Below, piece after piece: positions 18,732 to 28,008 of a stretch of 64,000 nucleotides of DNA. A program made the position numbers and the translations under genes. Position 1 is the first letter of the stretch, and each line of letters starts with the position of its first letter. The DNA is taken from contig CANKHJ010000001.1 in assembly GCA_947481635.1 (NCBI GenBank), positions 23,528 through 87,527 of the forward strand, given 5' to 3'. The notes under the pieces were generated by a model, which worked only from the letters and a program-made list of their open reading frames with translations, ran no database searches and was not told the origin of the DNA. The stretch is from Bradyrhizobiaceae bacterium. GTDB taxonomy: Bacteria > Pseudomonadota > Alphaproteobacteria > Rhizobiales > Xanthobacteraceae.

Positions 18732-19874
18732 ATGGAACCAGCCAATGGAACCCGCATGAGCCGGATTTCCGCCATAGGCCTGATGAGCGGCACCTCGCTC
18801 GACGGCGTCGATGTCGCGCTGATCAATACCGACGGCAGCGAGATCGGCCGCTTCGGGCCGACCGGCTACCGGGCCTATTCCGATGCGGAACGCGCCCTGT
18901 TGCGGCAGGCGCTCGCGGCGGCCGTGCACCTCACCGCGCGCACCGAACGGTCCGAGATCCTGACCGAGGCCGAGGCGCTGGTAACCCGCGCGCATGCCGA
19001 GGCGGTCGAGGCGTTTCTCAAGGCCAATGGCGTCGCGGCGGCTGATATCGGCGTGGTCGGGTTTCACGGCCAGACCGTGCTGCACCGGCCCGAACGCGGT
19101 GTCACAGTGCAACTCGGTGACGGACATGAACTCGCCAAGCGGCTCGGCATTCCGGTGGCATTCGATTTTCGCGCCGCCGACGTCGCGGCCGGCGGCGAAG
19201 GCGCGCCGCTGGTGCCGGTGTTCCACCGTGCGCTCGCCGCGATGATCGACCGGCCGCACCCTGTCGCGGTGATCAATCTCGGCGGCGTCGCCAATGTCAC
19301 CTTCATCGACGGCGACACGCTGGTCGCCTGCGACACCGGTCCGGGCAATGCGCTGATCGACGATTTCCTGCGGCTGCGCTCCGGCGCCGCCGTCGATCTC
19401 GACGGCAAGGCCGCCGCCGCCGGGCAGGTCGATGAAGCCGCGGTGAACCGCATCCTCGCACATCCGTATTTCGCAAAGGCGCCGCCGAAGTCGCTCGATC
19501 GCAATGATTTCCGCGGCTGGGTCGCGGAACAGGGCGGTCTCGCGGAGAAAAGCCTGGAGGATGGCGCGGCGACGCTCACCGCGGTCACCGCCGCATCGCT
19601 GGCACGCATCATCGACGTGCTGCCGCGTCGGCCGGCGAGCTGGGTCGTCGCCGGCGGCGGCGCGCGCAATCCTACGCTGATGCGGATGCTGGCGCATCGC
19701 CTGAGATCGAACCAGGTCGAGACCGCGGATGCGGTCGGATGGTCAGTGGACGGCCTCGAAGCGCAGGCCTTCGCTTATCTCGCGGTGCGCACGATGCGTG
19801 GGTTGCCGATCACGTTTCCAGGCACGACCGGTGCGCCGGGGCCGCTAACTGGCGGCGTGATTGCTTGGCCGTAA
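18732..19874 (+). CDS. anmK: anhydro-N-acetylmuramic acid kinase
   Basis: Recycling enzyme of 380 residues that cleaves and phosphorylates 1,6-anhydro-MurNAc from wall turnover. The N-terminal ATP-binding signature GLMSGTSLDGVD, the GFHGQTV segment and DTGPGNALIDD are all present. It is divergent from tyrS, as in many Hyphomicrobiales. ATG 18732 and ATG 18756 are both possible starts; the second places the signature at the usual distance from the N-terminus. Neither has a clear Shine-Dalgarno sequence. Confidence 0.94.
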   Translation: MEPANGTRMSRISAIGLMSGTSLDGVDVALINTDGSEIGRFGPTGYRAYSDAERALLRQALAAAVHLTARTERSEILTEAEALVTRAHAEAVEAFLKANGVAAADIGVVGFHGQTVLHRPERGVTVQLGDGHELAKRLGIPVAFDFRAADVAAGGEGAPLVPVFHRALAAMIDRPHPVAVINLGGVANVTFIDGDTLVACDTGPGNALIDDFLRLRSGAAVDLDGKAAAAGQVDEAAVNRILAHPYFAKAPPKSLDRNDFRGWVAEQGGLAEKSLEDGAATLTAVTAASLARIIDVLPRRPASWVVAGGGARNPTLMRMLAHRLRSNQVETADAVGWSVDGLEAQAFAYLAVRTMRGLPITFPGTTGAPGPLTGGVIAWP

Positions 19875-19884
19875 CCAGCAACAC

Positions 19885-19919
19885 GCCGTCATGGCCGGGA
19901 CAAGCCCGGCCACGACGGC
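19885..19919. repeat. REP-like palindrome downstream of anmK
   Basis: 15-bp arms GCCGTCATGGCCGGG and CCCGGCCACGACGGC with one mismatch and loop ACAAG. This CGTCATGGCCGGG-type hairpin is, from memory, a frequent dispersed element in Bradyrhizobium-like genomes. It lies between convergent genes. Confidence 0.7.
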
Positions 19920-19960
19920 TGAGAGAGCGAACACTACAATGACCGCTGAGAGCGCGCGCT

Positions 19961-20638
19961 CTATTCCGCCGCTGGCGCGGCCGCTGCCTTGCGGTCCGGC
20001 GGCTTGAGCCGCTTGTCGAGATAGGTGGTGACGGCCTGCATCAGCGTGTCGACCTTGGCGTCGAAGAAGTGGTTCGCGCCGGGGATCACCTTCTGCTCGA
20101 TGATGATGCCCTTCTGGGTCTTCAGCTTGTCGACCAGCGTGGTCACGTCCTTGTAGGGCACGACCGCGTCCTTATCGCCATGGACGATCAGGCCCGAGGA
20201 CGGGCAGGGCGCCAGGAACGAGAAGTCGTAGAGATTGGCCGGCGGAGCGATGGTGATGAAGCCCTCGATCTCGGGGCGGCGCATCAGCAATTGCATACCG
20301 ATCCAGGAGCCGAACGAGAAGCCGGCGATCCAGCAGCTGCGCGCTTCCGGGTTGATGGTCTGGGCCCAGTCGAGCGCCGAGGCTGCATCCGACAATTCGC
20401 CCGAGCCGTGGTCGAACGCACCTTGGCTGCGGCCGACGCCGCGGAAATTGAACCGCAGCACCGAGAAGCCGCGCTGCACGAAGGCGTAATAGACCTGATA
20501 GACGATCTGGTGGTTCATCGTGCCGCCGAATTGCGGGTGCGGATGAAGCACGATCGCGATCGGCGAATTCTTCTGCCGCGCCGGATGGTAGCGGCCTTCG
20601 AGGCGACCGGCAGGACCGGTGAAGATGACTTCAGGCAT
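19961..20638 (-). CDS. alpha/beta hydrolase
   Basis: 225-residue cytoplasmic hydrolase of the dienelactone-hydrolase-like fold. The nucleophile elbow is GFSFGS (Ser108), with Asp157 in HGDKDAVVP and His190 in GANHFF completing the triad. HPHPQFGGTMNH near the N-terminus is typical of a widespread proteobacterial subgroup of unknown substrate. It is divergent from the suf operon; the Irr-like box at 20696 lies 58 bases before its start and could affect it too. Confidence 0.88.
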   Translation of the reverse strand: MPEVIFTGPAGRLEGRYHPARQKNSPIAIVLHPHPQFGGTMNHQIVYQVYYAFVQRGFSVLRFNFRGVGRSQGAFDHGSGELSDAASALDWAQTINPEARSCWIAGFSFGSWIGMQLLMRRPEIEGFITIAPPANLYDFSFLAPCPSSGLIVHGDKDAVVPYKDVTTLVDKLKTQKGIIIEQKVIPGANHFFDAKVDTLMQAVTTYLDKRLKPPDRKAAAAPAAE

Positions 20639-20695
20639 TCGACCCCTCGGGCAACGGGCGCGCGCTTGACGGGAGCGGCGGCTCCGGGCTAAGTA

Positions 20696-20712
20696 TTTAG
20701 AACCATTCTAGA
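20696..20712. promoter_or_regulatory. candidate Irr box / iron control element
   Basis: TTTAGAA-CCA-TTCTAGA, an inverted repeat of 7-bp arms with one mismatch. From memory it closely fits the ICE/Irr-box of Rhizobiales (TTTAGAA-N3-TTCTAAA). It lies upstream of the first suf-operon gene, an expected target because Irr matches Fe-S cluster assembly to iron and haem status. The distance to the first ATG is 172 bases, so the promoter is probably close to the box with a long leader. Confidence 0.75.
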
Positions 20713-20884
20713 TTTCGGCAGGCCATGGCGCCCTATGGCGGTGTGGCCGATGGCGCGGCAAGGGCCGTTGGAAGCCTTCTAACACAAGCCGGGGGGCGGA
20801 AATCAAGCTTTTCCGGTGTTCGCGGCTTGGTCGTTCGGGTTCCCGGAGCTAAGGCTATTTCGGTTTCAGGTTCGGTTCGGTGGA

Positions 20885-22033
20885 ATGACGGCAAGATTGT
20901 ATCTCGATTGGAATGCCACGGCGCCGTTGCGCCCGGAAGCGCGTGCGGCGATGGCCGCAGCGCTGGATGGCAATCCATCGTCGATTCATGCCGAGGGCCG
21001 CGCCGCCCGGAAGCTGGTCGAGGAGGCTCGTGCGTCGGTCGCGGCTCTGGTCGGGGCCGATCCGCGCGACGTGGTGTTCACCTCCGGCGGCACCGAAGCC
21101 AACATGCTGGCGCTGTCGCCGGCGCTCGGCACCCGGCTGTTCGTTTCGGCGGTGGAACATCCGTCCGTCATCAGCGGCGGCCGCTTCGCTCCCGATCAGG
21201 TCGAACAGGTTCAAGTGAACGCGCAGGGTCAGCTCGACCTCGACGCGCTGCGCCGTCGGATCGCCGGCGTGGCGCGGCCGCTCGTATCGGTGATGCTCGC
21301 CAATAACGAGACCGGCGTGGTTCAACCGATCGCGCAGGCCGCTGCCATCGTACATGAGGCCGGCGGTCTGCTGCATGTCGACGCGGTTCAGGCGGCGGGC
21401 AAGATTGTCCTCGATATCAATGCCTTGGGAGCGGATCTTCTCACCATCACGGCGCACAAGATCGGCGGCCCAAAGGGCATCGGCGCGCTGATCCGGCGCA
21501 ACGATACCATCCCATTCGACCCGCTGGTGCGCGGCGGCGGGCAGGAGCGCGGGTTCCGCGGCGGCACCGAGAATGTGCCTGGAATTGCCGGCTTCGGTTC
21601 GGCGGCGCAGGCCGCGCGGGCGGCGCTCGGCAGCGAGCAGACGCGGCTTGCGGCGTTGCGCGACCGGCTCGAAGCCGGGCTGGTTGCGGCCTCGGCCAAT
21701 ACTGTCATTTTCGGGGCGGGCGTCGACCGGCTCCCCAATACCACCCTGTTTGCGGTTCCTGGCGCCAAGGCCGAGACCGCGGTGATCGCGCTCGATCTCG
21801 ATGGCGTCGCGGTGTCGTCAGGTGCCGCATGTTCCTCGGGCAAGGTAGCCGCCTCGCATGTGCTGGTCGCCATGGGCGTCGCGCCCGATCTGGCGCGCGG
21901 CGAGGTGCGCGTGAGTCTCGGTCGCGATACCACCGAATCCGACGTGGAACGCTTCATTCAGGCTTGGAACAAGGTGCTCCAGTCACTACGTAAGGCGCAG
22001 CAAAAGTTTGTCGCACAAGGGGTTGCCGCATGA
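20885..22033 (+). CDS. cysteine desulfurase (NifS/IscS group), first gene of suf operon
   Basis: PLP enzyme of 382 residues that takes sulfur from cysteine. The PLP lysine is Lys192 in TAHKIGG and the persulfide cysteine is Cys316 in SSGAACSSGK. Sequence style is class I (NifS/IscS), unlike the class II SufS at 25868, so this operon encodes two different desulfurases. ATG 20885 begins at the usual TARLYLDWNAT; an upstream GTG at 20816 would add 23 unlikely residues. It is followed by sufB after 111 bases. Confidence 0.92.
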   Translation: MTARLYLDWNATAPLRPEARAAMAAALDGNPSSIHAEGRAARKLVEEARASVAALVGADPRDVVFTSGGTEANMLALSPALGTRLFVSAVEHPSVISGGRFAPDQVEQVQVNAQGQLDLDALRRRIAGVARPLVSVMLANNETGVVQPIAQAAAIVHEAGGLLHVDAVQAAGKIVLDINALGADLLTITAHKIGGPKGIGALIRRNDTIPFDPLVRGGGQERGFRGGTENVPGIAGFGSAAQAARAALGSEQTRLAALRDRLEAGLVAASANTVIFGAGVDRLPNTTLFAVPGAKAETAVIALDLDGVAVSSGAACSSGKVAASHVLVAMGVAPDLARGEVRVSLGRDTTESDVERFIQAWNKVLQSLRKAQQKFVAQGVAA

Positions 22034-22144
22034 GCGGCATTCCGGAGGGTGATTTGCACAGATAGGATCTGCACCAGCAGAACGAACGACCATAACCGAC
22101 TGATACCCGACCGGCGGTCCTTGAAACCGCACGTGGAGGAATGA

Positions 22145-23626
22145 ATGCCGGCAGTACAAGAGACCGTCGAACAGGTCCGTCGCATCGACGTTGACCAATA
22201 CAAATACGGTTTCGTCACGGACGTGGAATCCGACAAGGCCCCGAAGGGCCTGTCGGAGGATACTGTCCGTTTCATCTCGGCCAAGAAGGAAGAGCCGGAT
22301 TGGGTTCTGGCCTGGCGGCTCGACGCCTATAAGCGCTGGCTGACGATGCGCGAGCCGACCTGGGCGCGGGTCGATTATCCGAAGATCGACTATCAGGACA
22401 TCTATTATTACTCGGCGCCGAAGAAGGGCACCGGGCCGAAGTCGCTCGACGAGATCGATCCGGCGATCCTCGAGACCTACAAGAAGCTCGGCATTCCGCT
22501 GCGCGAGCAGGAATTGCTCGCCGGCGTAGTGCGCCCGGAAGGCGAGCGCCGCGTTGCGGTCGATGCCGTATTCGACAGCGTCTCAGTCGCGACCACGTTC
22601 CAGGAAGAACTGAAGAAGGCCGGCGTGATCTTCATGCCGATCTCGCAGGCGCTCAAAGAGCATCCCGATCTGGTGAAGCAATATCTCGGCACCGTGGTGC
22701 CGGTGACCGACAATTTCTTCGCGACGCTCAACTCGGCGGTGTTCACCGATGGCTCGTTCGTCTATGTGCCGCCCGGCGTGCGCTGCCCGATGGAGCTCTC
22801 GACCTATTTCCGGATCAACGAGAAGAATACCGGCCAGTTCGAACGCACGCTGATTATCGCCGACAAGGGCTCCTATGTGAGCTACCTTGAAGGCTGTACC
22901 GCGCCGATGCGCGACGAGAACCAGCTTCACGCTGCGGTGGTCGAGCTGGTCGCGCTCGAGGACGCCGAGATCAAGTACTCGACAGTGCAGAACTGGTATC
23001 CGGGCGACGCCAACGGCAAGGGCGGCATCTTCAACTTCGTGACCAAGCGCGGCGATTGCCGCGGCGCGCGCTCGAAAATCTCCTGGACCCAGGTCGAGAC
23101 CGGTTCGGCGATCACCTGGAAATATCCAAGCTGCATCCTGCGCGGCGACGATTCACGCGGCGAGTTTTACTCGATCGCGATCTCAAATGGCCGCCAGCAG
23201 GTCGACAGCGGCACCAAGATGACGCATCTCGGCAAGAACACCACCAGCCGCATTATCTCCAAGGGCGTCGCAGCCGGCCGCTCCAACAACACCTATCGCG
23301 GCCTCGTGACCGCGCATCGCAAGGCCAGCAAGGCGCGCAACTTCACGCAATGCGACTCGCTGCTGATTGGCGACAAGGCCGGCGCGCATACCGTGCCCTA
23401 TATCGAGGCGAAGAATTCCTCGACCGTGTTCGAACACGAAGCGACCACCTCGAAGATTTCCGAGGAGATGCTGTTCTATTGCCAGCAGCGCGGGCTTTCC
23501 CAGGAGGAAGCGGTGGCGCTGGTGGTGAACGGCTTCGTCAAGGACGTGCTGCAGCAACTCCCGATGGAATTCGCGGTCGAGGCGCAGAAGCTGATTTCGA
23601 TCTCTCTGGAGGGAAGTGTCGGCTGA
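22145..23626 (+). CDS. sufB: Fe-S cluster assembly protein SufB
   Basis: 493-residue core of the SufBC2D scaffold on which clusters are built. The conserved TVQNWYPGD and the C-terminal [18 protein letters not shown] regions are typical of the SufB beta-helix. The full length equals known SufB. GGAGG lies four bases before ATG 22145. A 164-bp gap holding a palindromic repeat separates it from sufC, whereas later suf genes overlap. Confidence 0.96.
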   Translation: MPAVQETVEQVRRIDVDQYKYGFVTDVESDKAPKGLSEDTVRFISAKKEEPDWVLAWRLDAYKRWLTMREPTWARVDYPKIDYQDIYYYSAPKKGTGPKSLDEIDPAILETYKKLGIPLREQELLAGVVRPEGERRVAVDAVFDSVSVATTFQEELKKAGVIFMPISQALKEHPDLVKQYLGTVVPVTDNFFATLNSAVFTDGSFVYVPPGVRCPMELSTYFRINEKNTGQFERTLIIADKGSYVSYLEGCTAPMRDENQLHAAVVELVALEDAEIKYSTVQNWYPGDANGKGGIFNFVTKRGDCRGARSKISWTQVETGSAITWKYPSCILRGDDSRGEFYSIAISNGRQQVDSGTKMTHLGKNTTSRIISKGVAAGRSNNTYRGLVTAHRKASKARNFTQCDSLLIGDKAGAHTVPYIEAKNSSTVFEHEATTSKISEEMLFYCQQRGLSQEEAVALVVNGFVKDVLQQLPMEFAVEAQKLISISLEGSVG

Positions 23627-23639
23627 AGGTGCGGAGCCG

Positions 23640-23713
23640 TCATCCTGAGGCGCGAACGAAGCGAGCCTCGAAGGATGAGCGGCCACGCTGCAGCCGTCAC
23701 CCTTCGAGGCTCG
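23640..23713. repeat. palindromic repeat mosaic between sufB and sufC
   Basis: Nested inverted repeats: TCATCCTGAGGC (23640-23651) pairs with GCCTCGAAGGATGA (23665-23678) apart from a small bulge, and CGAGCCTCGAAGG (23662-23674) pairs perfectly with CCTTCGAGGCTCG (23701-23713). The two pairings share a strand, so they exclude each other. The word CCTTCGAGGCTCG is, from memory, a common dispersed intergenic element in Bradyrhizobium-like genomes. Being inside an operon it will be transcribed. Confidence 0.75.
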
Positions 23714-23790
23714 GCGAAGATGCCGAGCACCCCCGGGGTGATGGATTGAAGATTGGACGCCGGGTTAAGATTAAGAACTGGATCGATTGA

Positions 23791-24546
23791 ATGTCGTTGC
23801 TTGAGATCAAGAACCTGCATGTCGAGGTCGGAGGCCGCAAAATCCTCAACGGCCTGAATCTGTCCGTCGAGAAGGGGCAGGTCGCCGCGATCATGGGCCC
23901 GAATGGATCGGGCAAATCGACGCTGTCTTATGTGCTTGCGGGCAAGCCGGGCTACACCGTGCTGGAGGGCGAGGCGCTCTATAACGGCGAAAGCCTGCTG
24001 ACCATGCCGCCCGACGAGCGCGCCGCGAAGGGCGTGTTCCTGGCATTCCAATATCCGCTGGAAATTCCCGGCGTCGCCTCGATGACCTTCCTGCGCACCG
24101 CGCTCAACGCACAGAAGAAGACGCGCGGCGAGCCGGAATTGTCGACGCCGGAATTCCTCAAGCGCGTGCGCGAGGTCGCGGGCAAACTCGGCATCGAGCC
24201 GGAAATGCTGCGCCGCTCGGTCAATGTCGGATTTTCCGGCGGCGAGAAGAAGCGCAACGAAGTGCTGCAGATGGCGATGCTGGAGCCGCGGCTTTGTATT
24301 CTCGACGAGACCGATTCTGGCCTCGATATCGACGCGCTGCGCATTGTCTCAGAAGGCGTCAATAATCTGCGTTCGTCCGATCGCGCGATGGTGGTAATCA
24401 CGCATTACCAGCGCCTGCTCGACTACATCGTGCCCGACGTGGTGCATGTGCTGTCGAAGGGCCGCATCGTGAAGACCGGCGGCAAGGAATTGGCGCATGA
24501 GCTCGAAGCGCATGGCTATGCGCAATTCGCGGGTGAGGCGGCGTGA
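23791..24546 (+). CDS. sufC: Fe-S cluster assembly ATPase SufC
   Basis: ABC-type ATPase of 251 residues driving the SufBC2D complex. Walker A is GPNGSGKS (36-43), the signature is GFSGGEKKR, and Walker B with [14 protein letters not shown] carries the Suf-specific DETDSGLD. No membrane segment. Its stop overlaps the sufD start (TGATG), so translation is coupled. Confidence 0.96.
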   Translation: MSLLEIKNLHVEVGGRKILNGLNLSVEKGQVAAIMGPNGSGKSTLSYVLAGKPGYTVLEGEALYNGESLLTMPPDERAAKGVFLAFQYPLEIPGVASMTFLRTALNAQKKTRGEPELSTPEFLKRVREVAGKLGIEPEMLRRSVNVGFSGGEKKRNEVLQMAMLEPRLCILDETDSGLDIDALRIVSEGVNNLRSSDRAMVVITHYQRLLDYIVPDVVHVLSKGRIVKTGGKELAHELEAHGYAQFAGEAA

Positions 24547-25868
24547 TGAATGCCGAACTGCGCCAAGTGAAGACGGCGGCCGAGCAGGGCCTGGCGGATG
24601 CGTTCGCCGCGGCGCGCGGCTCGCTGCCCGGCGCGGCAGCGGTCGCGGCACTGCGTGAGGCCGCGTTCGGGCGCTTCGTGGCCAAGGGCCTGCCGCATCG
24701 GCGTGTCGAGGAATGGAAATACACCGACCTGCGCGCGCTGATGCGCGAGGCGAAGCCGATCGCGGCGCCGCCCGGCGTGCCGGAGAAGGCGCAGGCGAAA
24801 GATGCCGGCGGGATGCTCGGTTCGCTCGAAGCGCGGCGGCTGATTTTCGTTGACGGCGCGTTCGTCGCGGAAATGTCTGATCTCACGGCGTTGGAGCCCG
24901 GCCTGACCATCGGTTCGATGGCAGACGCGCTGGCGGCGGGCGAGCCGCTGGTGCTGGAGCAATTGTCGCGCCCGGCCGATGACATGGCGCTGGCGCTCAA
25001 CACCGCCTTCATGGGCGATGGCGCGGTGATCGCGGTGCGCGAGGGCGTAGCGCTGGCGCGCCCGATCCACCTGGTATTCCTGCATGCCGGCAAGCCGGCC
25101 GCGATCTATCCGCGCTCGATGGTCGATGTCGGCCGGGCCTCGCGGCTCGCTCTGATTGAGAGCCATGAGAGCGCGGATGGTCGCGACGATCAGGTCAACG
25201 CCGCGATCGATCTCGTGGTCGCCGACGATGCGCATGTCGACTACGTCAAGATCGGCGCCGAGAGTTCCAAGGCTTTGCATATCGCGAGCCTGACGGCGCT
25301 GATCGGCGCCAACGCGCGCTTCAATGCCTTCGTGTTCACGACCGGCGGCGCGGTGACGCGCAACCAGTTTTTCATCCGCTGCGGCGGCGACAATTCGACC
25401 ATCCGGCTGGGCGGCGTGAGCCTGCTCAAGGGCCGCCAGCATGCCGACACCACGGTGGTGCTCGATCACGCGACGGTGGGCTGCCAGAGCCGCGAAGTGT
25501 TCAAGGCGGTGCTCGATGGCGCAAGCCGCGGCGTGTTCCAGGGCCGGATCATCGTGCAGCCCAAGGCGCAGAAGACCGACGCGCGCATGATGAGCCAGGC
25601 GCTGCTGATGTCGGAGGATGCCGAGGCCGACAACAAGCCGGAACTGGAAATCTATGCCGACGACGTGCAATGCGGCCACGGTGCGACCGCCGGCGCGCTC
25701 GACGAGAACCTGAAATTCTATCTGATGGCGCGCGGCCTGCCGGAGCGCGATGCCGAGGCTTTGCTGATCCAGGCCTTCATCGGCGAAGCGGTGGAAGGCA
25801 TCGAGCATGCCGGCCTGCGCGACGCGCTGATGGACGAGGCAGTGCGCTGGCTCGGAGCGCGGGTGTGA
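24546..25868 (+). CDS. sufD: Fe-S cluster assembly protein SufD
   Basis: 440-residue SufB paralogue forming the SufBC2D scaffold. N-terminal helices (VEEWKYTDLR) precede the beta-helix with the conserved NQFFIRCGGDN-like stretch and GGVSLLKGRQHAD; the C-terminal GHGATAGALDEN is typical of SufD. ATG 24546 overlaps the sufC stop; a GTG one codon earlier is possible. Its stop overlaps the sufS start in the same TGATG manner. Confidence 0.95.
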   Translation: MNAELRQVKTAAEQGLADAFAAARGSLPGAAAVAALREAAFGRFVAKGLPHRRVEEWKYTDLRALMREAKPIAAPPGVPEKAQAKDAGGMLGSLEARRLIFVDGAFVAEMSDLTALEPGLTIGSMADALAAGEPLVLEQLSRPADDMALALNTAFMGDGAVIAVREGVALARPIHLVFLHAGKPAAIYPRSMVDVGRASRLALIESHESADGRDDQVNAAIDLVVADDAHVDYVKIGAESSKALHIASLTALIGANARFNAFVFTTGGAVTRNQFFIRCGGDNSTIRLGGVSLLKGRQHADTTVVLDHATVGCQSREVFKAVLDGASRGVFQGRIIVQPKAQKTDARMMSQALLMSEDAEADNKPELEIYADDVQCGHGATAGALDENLKFYLMARGLPERDAEALLIQAFIGEAVEGIEHAGLRDALMDEAVRWLGARV

Positions 25869-27112
25869 TGGCCCATCCCGCCGTGGCCAATGGCAGCTAC
25901 GACGTCGCGCGGGTGCGCGAGGATTTCCCCGCGCTGGCGCTGGAGGTCTACGGCAAGCCGTTGGTGTATCTCGACAACGCCGCCTCGGCGCAGAAGCCCA
26001 AGCTGGTGCTCGACCGCATCCAGCAGGCCTACACCACCGAATATGCCAACGTGCATCGCGGGCTGCATTACCTCGCCAATGCCGCGACCGAGGCCTACGA
26101 GGGCGCGCGCGCAAAAGTGCGCGACTTCCTCAATGCCGAACGCCTGGAAGAGATCGTGTTCACGCGCAATGCGACCGAGGCGATCAACCTGGTGGCTGCG
26201 ACCTTCGGGCGCGAGCGCATCCAGCCGGACGATGAGATCGTGCTCTCGATCATGGAGCATCACTCCAACATCGTGCCGTGGCATTTCCTGCGCGAGCGTT
26301 ATGGCGCGGTGATCAAGTGGGCGCCCGTCGATGAGGATGGCAATTTCCTGATCGACGAATTCGAGAAGCTGTTGTCGCCGCGTACCAAGATGGTGGCGAT
26401 GACGCAGATGTCCAATGCGCTTGGCACCATCGTACCGATCAAGGAAGTCGTGAAGCGGACCAAGGCACGCGGCATTCCGGTGCTGGTCGACGGCAGCCAG
26501 GCGGCGGTGCATCTCGACGTCGATGTGCGCGACATCGGCTGCGACTTCTACATCATCACCGGGCACAAGCTTTACGGCCCGACCGGCATCGGCGCGCTTT
26601 ACGGCCGCTATGACCTGCTCGCGGCCATGCCGCCGTTCAATGGCGGCGGCGAGATGATCCGCGAAGTGTTCGAGGACCGGGTCACTTACGGCGAGCCGCC
26701 GCATCGCTTCGAGGCCGGTACACCGCCGATCGTACAGGCGATCGGCCTGGGCGCGGCAATCGACTACATCAACTCGATCGGCAAGGCGCGGATCCGGGCG
26801 CACGAAGAGGATCTGGTCCGCTACGCCCACGAGAAGCTGTCGGCGATCAACTCGCTGCGCATCATCGGCAATGCCAAGGAGAAGGGCGCGATCGTCTCCT
26901 TCGAGGTGAAGAATGCGCATCCGCACGACATCGCGACCATCATCGACCGTTCGGGCGTGGCGGTGCGCGCCGGAACCCATTGCACCATGCCGCTGCTGGC
27001 GCGCTTCGGCGTGACCGCGACCTGCCGTGCCTCGTTCGGGCTCTACAACACCCGCGCCGAGGTCGACCGCCTTGCGGAGGCCCTGATCAAAGCGCAGGCT
27101 TTCTTTGCATAG
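25868..27112 (+). CDS. sufS: cysteine desulfurase SufS
   Basis: Class II PLP cysteine desulfurase of 414 residues, feeding sulfur to the Suf scaffold. The PLP lysine is Lys234 in ITGHKLYGPTG, and the active cysteine is Cys372 in RAGTHCTMPLL, followed by the class II pattern. No sufE or sufU is seen in the window, so the sulfur acceptor must be encoded elsewhere. The start overlaps the sufD stop; the open frame upstream to 25670 lies within sufD and is not coding. Confidence 0.95.
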   Translation: MAHPAVANGSYDVARVREDFPALALEVYGKPLVYLDNAASAQKPKLVLDRIQQAYTTEYANVHRGLHYLANAATEAYEGARAKVRDFLNAERLEEIVFTRNATEAINLVAATFGRERIQPDDEIVLSIMEHHSNIVPWHFLRERYGAVIKWAPVDEDGNFLIDEFEKLLSPRTKMVAMTQMSNALGTIVPIKEVVKRTKARGIPVLVDGSQAAVHLDVDVRDIGCDFYIITGHKLYGPTGIGALYGRYDLLAAMPPFNGGGEMIREVFEDRVTYGEPPHRFEAGTPPIVQAIGLGAAIDYINSIGKARIRAHEEDLVRYAHEKLSAINSLRIIGNAKEKGAIVSFEVKNAHPHDIATIIDRSGVAVRAGTHCTMPLLARFGVTATCRASFGLYNTRAEVDRLAEALIKAQAFFA

Positions 27113-27124
27113 AGATTGAATGAC

Positions 27125-27526
27125 ATGACCGAAGACCAGACCAAAGCCGCAGCGGCGGAACAGACCGACGGCGCCTCAGCCGAAGCGCCGGCTCCCGCCT
27201 CGGCGTTGCCGGCCGAGGAGGTCGCGCGCCTGTCCGACGAGATCGTGTCGGCGCTGAAGACGGTCTACGACCCGGAAATCCCGGCGGACATCTACGAACT
27301 CGGCCTGATCTACAAGGTCGATATCGAGGACGACCGTGCGGTGAAGATCGACATGACGCTGACCACGCCGAACTGCCCGTCCGCCCAGGAACTGCCGATC
27401 ATGGTGGAGAACGCCGTGGCCAGTGTCGCTGGCGTCGGTGCGGTGAAGGTGAGTGTCATCTGGGACCCGCCATGGGATCCGAGCCGGATGACCGACGAGG
27501 CGCGTTCCGTGCTGAATATGTGGTGA
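27125..27526 (+). CDS. sufT: SufT-like DUF59 (MIP18) protein
   Basis: 133-residue protein with an Ala/Pro-rich N-terminus (1-40) and a DUF59 domain (about 40-125) containing YDPEIPADIYELGLIY and TTPNCPSAQELP, with the conserved cysteine. DUF59 proteins aid maturation of Fe-S proteins. It lies 12 bases after sufS and before sufA, the usual alphaproteobacterial order. A TTG at 27116 in the same frame is an alternative start. Confidence 0.92.
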   Translation: MTEDQTKAAAAEQTDGASAEAPAPASALPAEEVARLSDEIVSALKTVYDPEIPADIYELGLIYKVDIEDDRAVKIDMTLTTPNCPSAQELPIMVENAVASVAGVGAVKVSVIWDPPWDPSRMTDEARSVLNMW

Positions 27527-27622
27527 TTGCGGGTCTGCGTCGCGAACACCATATATAGACAAGCGACAACCGATCAGTCACGTTTGTCTGCTCAATATGC
27601 CGCCGATTGGAAAGGTTCTGGA

Positions 27623-27994
27623 ATGGCCACCGCGCGTCCAAGACCCCAGGTGATGCGTCTCACCGAGGCAGCTGCCGAGCGTATCAAGTCCGTGATGGCG
27701 AATGCCGAACGGCCGATCGCCGGCGTGCGCGTCGGCGTCAAGAATGGCGGCTGTGCCGGCATGGCGTACACGATGGAATACGCCGATGCCGTGAACCCGT
27801 CCGACGAGGTGGTTGAGGACAAGGGTGTGCGCGTACTGATCGATCCGAAGGCGGTACTGTTTCTGCTCGGCACCGAGATGGACTACAAGATCGAGAAGCT
27901 GTCGGCGCAGTTCGTGTTCAACAACCCGAACCAGACCTCGGCCTGCGGCTGCGGCGAGTCGGTGCAACTCACGCCTGCCAGCGAGCACGCTTAA
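27623..27994 (+). CDS. sufA: A-type Fe-S carrier SufA
   Basis: 123-residue carrier that moves clusters from SufBCD to target proteins. The three ligand cysteines are Cys44 (GGCAG) and Cys108/Cys110 (SACGCGES). AAAGG seven bases upstream supports ATG 27623; the longer open frame back to 27527 would begin at the sufT stop and has no such site. It is the last suf gene before the TfoX-like gene, 14 bases on. Confidence 0.94.
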   Translation: MATARPRPQVMRLTEAAAERIKSVMANAERPIAGVRVGVKNGGCAGMAYTMEYADAVNPSDEVVEDKGVRVLIDPKAVLFLLGTEMDYKIEKLSAQFVFNNPNQTSACGCGESVQLTPASEHA

Positions 27995-28008
27995 ACCTTA
28001 TCCCTCCG

